This document shows, piece after piece, positions 61,101 to 64,000 of a DNA stretch of 64,000 nt (position 1 is its first letter; each line of letters starts with the position of its first letter). The translations under genes and the position numbers were made by a program. This DNA is from Cymbidium sinense (taxonomy: Eukaryota > Streptophyta > Magnoliopsida > Asparagales > Orchidaceae). The stretch is taken from NCBI GenBank assembly GCA_021442155.1, contig CM038214.1:27342450-27406449 (forward strand). Direction: 5' to 3'. The notes beneath the pieces are model-generated. The model had not been told where the DNA came from, ran no database searches, and saw only the letters and a list, made by a program, of their open reading frames with translations.

Positions 61101-62170
61101 TAAAGAATGCACGGTCATCTTGGTCTAAAGTTATGGTACTCTTGAAGAGGTGCAGGATGTAAATCCATCAAAGAAGTTATCAATGCCTTCTCCTACAAAC
61201 TTTGGTGGAATTTTAGGAGCAAAAATAGTCTTTGGGCGAATTTCATGACTTATAAATATTGTCAAGGTAAACATCCTCTCATTTGTCCCTTTAAATCGGG
61301 TGACTCTCCTATGTGGAGAAGACTTTGTTATGTCAAATGGGATGCCAAATCCTTAATTTTTTCGGGCATAAACTCTGGCAATTCCTTCTTTTGGCAAGAC
61401 AACTGGAGTAGTTGTGGATCCATTGATGACTTACTCTACACTCACTCCACTTCCGCTATTAGAGTTAATTCATTCTGGCAAAATCACAAGTGGAACACTA
61501 GTAAGATTCTTGATTCCTTCCACTTACTTAAATATGATTACTAATATCCCTATCACTCTAACAATCATGATCAGTTATCTTTAAGCTATCTCATAATGGG
61601 GATTTCAACCTTAAAATGTGTGGCTTCACACTAAAGACACTCAGATTCTTCTATTGTGTTCTCCAAAATTTGGAATAACAATATCCCCTCTTCTTACTCT
61701 TCTAACTTGGCGTCCTAAAAAACTTTATTCTGTTGACTCTTTGTTGTGGTGTAAAGGGTTTTATTTACCCTCTAATATCAATGTTGTTCTCATATTGAGA
61801 ATGTTAACCATATTTTTTGTTAATGGGGCTATTGCCTCTAAAATTTGGATTTGGTATGATGATCTATTCAACATCAATTTTAATTGTTCTTTTACTTTAT
61901 ATCAACTTCTTGAAGTTTACTTTGACAATGCAATTAAAGGTCATATTAAAATCATAATCGCCATTACTCTTATTTGGTTCATATGGATGGACGAAACTAA
62001 ACATCGTGGGATTCTTATGAACCACATGAGGATTATTGCTAGAACTAAAATAAAATTTGTGACTTGTTTAAAGCCAATTTAATTCATCACAAACATTTTA
62101 AAGGATGTAAATCAGAGCTAATAAAGGCCTCAACCTTCCGGACCTACTTACTATCAAAATGATAGAATGG
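61101..62170 (+). pseudogene. LINE C ORF2 C-terminal part with zf-RVT, broken
   Basis: At 61245-61544, MTYKYCQGKHPLICPFKSGD, SPMWRRLCYVKW and SFFWQDNWSSCGSIDD give the conserved W-rich region after the thumb. The zf-RVT domain follows near 61735-61870 (DSLLWCKGFYLPS, then NVNHIF and KIWIWYDDLF), split by frameshifts. The tail at 61950-62080 (LIWFIWMDETKHRGI) matches the usual IW..W..RN.. region of plant LINEs. Confidence 0.85.
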
Positions 62171-62600
62171 TTTTGGAAAAACCTCTTGATCATATTATTA
62201 AAATTAATATGATGGCTCTGTCTCTCATAATGGCTCACGGTTGTGGAGGCATTTTCAAATTCTAAGGGTATAGTCCTATGTGCATTTGCTTATCCCCTTA
62301 TTTCCGACTCCCTTATCTTGAGCTTATGGCGGTCCACAAAGCTCTAGAAATTTGTCTTCAAAAGGCGGCTCAATATTTGGATAGAGGTGGATGCTCTTCT
62401 CTTGATTGACCTTTTGACTTCTACAAATATGAGCAATCTTGGTTTGTACTACCTCCTCAAGCAAACTAGGGTTCTTCTCTCTCTGAATTTTACCATCACT
62501 CATGTTTGGCGTGAAGGTACTTTGTCTTGATTACCTTGCAAATCTGGGTGCACGATTAGATAGTGTCATCTTCTTTGATCAATCTACATTACCCAAATAC
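62171..62600 (+). pseudogene. LINE C ORF2 RNase H, broken
   Basis: RNase H pieces in several frames: FSNSKGIVLCAFAYPLI near 62250, WIEVDALLLIDLLTSTN near 62380, TITHVWREGT near 62500 and a CLDYLANLGARLDS-like end near 62530. Each matches LINE A at 1400-1790. Homology to copy A continues past this point into the tail. Confidence 0.85.
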
Positions 62601-64000
62601 TTACATGGTCTGGTTAACTTGGACAATTCTGGGCTTCCTTACCTTAGAATCTAATTCTCCTCTTCGCCTCCCTTTTTTCTGGTTTTCTGTTTCCTTGTGT
62701 TCTTTATGGATACTCCTCATAGATATCATTGCTGTCTTGTGCTCTTTACCATGACTTGTTGCCTTTACCCCTTCTCCTTTAGATGGAAGAATTTTGTTTT
62801 TGGCATTTTCAATATTATGGGGCAGATGTTGAACTATATGCACATCAATATCTTGAATTGGAACCCAGTTGAGCCATGTGTTACATTCTTGGTTTTATAA
62901 CCAATCCCACTTGGGACTTTAATTTCATTGATACATTCATTTTAAACGAGAGAATTAACCATTTTGGAGGAAGTTATCTATTTTGATGGGCTTAGATTTT
63001 AGTACTAACTTCTTTAACCAATTTTTCTCTCGATAATATGGCTTGGAGCATTGTTACTACCTATGTTGCTTCTAGCAGCGGATTAGTGTGCATTATCTTT
63101 GGTTGCAATTTTATTTTGATGATTATAGTACTTCTTTGATGCTTACATCCTTGGGACTCTTTCCTCCCAAAGGCCTAATTCATAAAGGTTTCATCACTTA
63201 TCTGAAAGGATTTTGGTTGGTTGTTGCTTGAGGACTTTTCACAGTACCGTCCTTACTTATATAATGCCTAACCTTAGCATGCTTTCACGCAAGGAAGAAA
63301 TTGTAATACGGTCTCTTTTAATGGTTATTTTGGTCAAATCCTTGTCTTGGAATGGATGGGGTTTAATTACCTTTTGGGTTTTGAGGTTTGCCATGGTTGT
63401 TTGTTGATTTGTTTGTTGATTTGGTTTTAATCCCTTTGGGTTCAGTGCAGTATTTTTTTGCTCTCTGATTTTCCTCCTATTTTTTGCCATCTTGCACACT
63501 CTTGTTTTAGCAAGTTCTGGTTTTGGACCTTTATTGTCTTAAAATTCTTGCTTGGTAATGATGTCTCTACTTGGAATCATCTTCTTATTTTATATTCTAG
63601 TGGCTTACAATGTTGCATTAGTTGCTCTGATGGGAGTGACTTTTGATTGCGGATTATTTCTAATGGGTTCTTTGCTCAATTGGTGGCTGTGCATCATATT
63701 TACAGTCATTATTTATATTGTAATCCTGTATCTATTGGGTTTATGTTGTTACCTTCTTGGATTGGAGTGTCATTTACGTTTGAGAGGTATATATTTTGTT
63801 GTTCTTTGCTTTAAGACTTTGGATGTTTGTGGATTTGGTTTATCTGATTAGTTGTCTCTGGGCTACTATCTTAACCTGCTATAGTATCCCTTTTAGTGCT
63901 GGTAGTATTGTGCAGATCACTATGCCTAATCAACTGTTCTACTTGAACTTAACCTATGGCTTGTATACTCTCAATGATTGTTATTATGGCAAGCCTGTGG
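62601..64000 (+). mobile_element. LINE C 3' tail (start), truncated by window
   Basis: T-rich non-coding sequence homologous to the tails of A and B. Examples are GGTTGCAATTTTATTTTGATGA (about 63101), matched near 2289, and GTGCAGATCACTATGCCTAA (63910), matched near 11672 in copy B. Short hydrophobic frames here (for example 63552-63851) are not conserved with copy A and are not taken as genes. No poly(A) is reached. Confidence 0.75.

Larger units (their letters stand above)
57075..64000 (+). mobile_element. LINE copy C (L1-like), nearly full length, truncated by window end
   Basis: A non-LTR retrotransposon with ORF1 (DUF4283-like, CCHC knuckle), ORF2 (AP endonuclease, RT, zf-RVT, RNase H) and the start of the long T-rich tail. 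The 5' end lies in telomere-like array near 57075. The 3' end is outside the window. Domains are in the right order on one strand but broken by frameshifts. It is the reference for copies A and B. Confidence 0.9.

Noticed and set aside
1..64000. tRNA, rRNA or other host RNA genes
   Set aside because: No cloverleaf with A and B boxes and no recognisable rRNA segment was found by eye. The initiator-tRNA similarity at 19488 is the copia primer-binding site.

Overview
This window is plant nuclear DNA with no intact host gene. It is AT-rich and built on degenerate arrays of the Arabidopsis-type telomere heptamer (CCCTAAA on the + strand). Plant-type retrotransposons interrupt these arrays: a Ty1/copia element with 2.1-kb LTRs, a Ty3/gypsy element resembling the Tat/Ogre lineage, and L1-like LINEs with a plant DUF4283-type ORF1. 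An angiosperm subtelomere or a large interstitial telomeric-repeat block fits best. I cannot name the species. The arrays are too degenerate to be a functional chromosome end.

Layout. 1-5899 is a LINE copy (A) cut by the window start: decayed reverse transcriptase C-terminus, zf-RVT and RNase H, then a T-rich 3' tail of about 4 kb ending in poly(A). 5900-10115 is telomere-like array containing a decayed glycine-rich RNA-binding protein (GRP) retro-fragment and a (CCTACA)n block. 10116-12993 is a second LINE tail (B), again ending in poly(A). 12994-17368 is array with two more GRP fragments. 17369-26539 is a degenerate copia element with LTRs, PBS region, gag, protease, integrase, RT, RNase H and three polypurine tracts. 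26545-31455 is array. 31456-51755 is a 20-kb insert: an AT-rich tandem repeat, a minus-strand gypsy element with tandem repeats beyond integrase, and a stranded protease fragment between two long, oppositely oriented, LTR-like non-coding blocks. 51756-57074 is array with two more GRP fragments. 57075-64000 is a nearly full-length but frameshifted LINE (C) running off the window.

The arrays are not simple tandem heptamers. They repeat an internal order: CCCTAAA-rich, then CCTAAA/CTAAA, then G-free TAAAATAAA-rich DNA, then a landmark (consensus near CTACTAGTTTACTTAATTTT), then CCCTAAA again. Landmarks lie about 1.4-1.9 kb apart, giving a higher-order repeat. In several units a 3' fragment of a GRP mRNA (end of the RRM, glycine-rich tail, 3' UTR, poly(A)) is part of the unit. 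Every array reads CCCTAAA on the + strand, and every LINE and GRP fragment is also sense on +. Each visible poly(A) runs into CCCTAAA-type sequence within a few bases. That is the arrangement expected if reverse transcription was primed from a nick in the TTTAGGG strand.

The best candidate for something undescribed is therefore a telomere-repeat-associated plant LINE with a very long 3' tail, plus a cellular GRP mRNA fragment captured into the same DNA and amplified as part of a telomere-derived satellite. All coding elements carry stops or frameshifts, so this is a fossil record rather than an active system. The targeting idea is inference and depends on how many junctions are independent.
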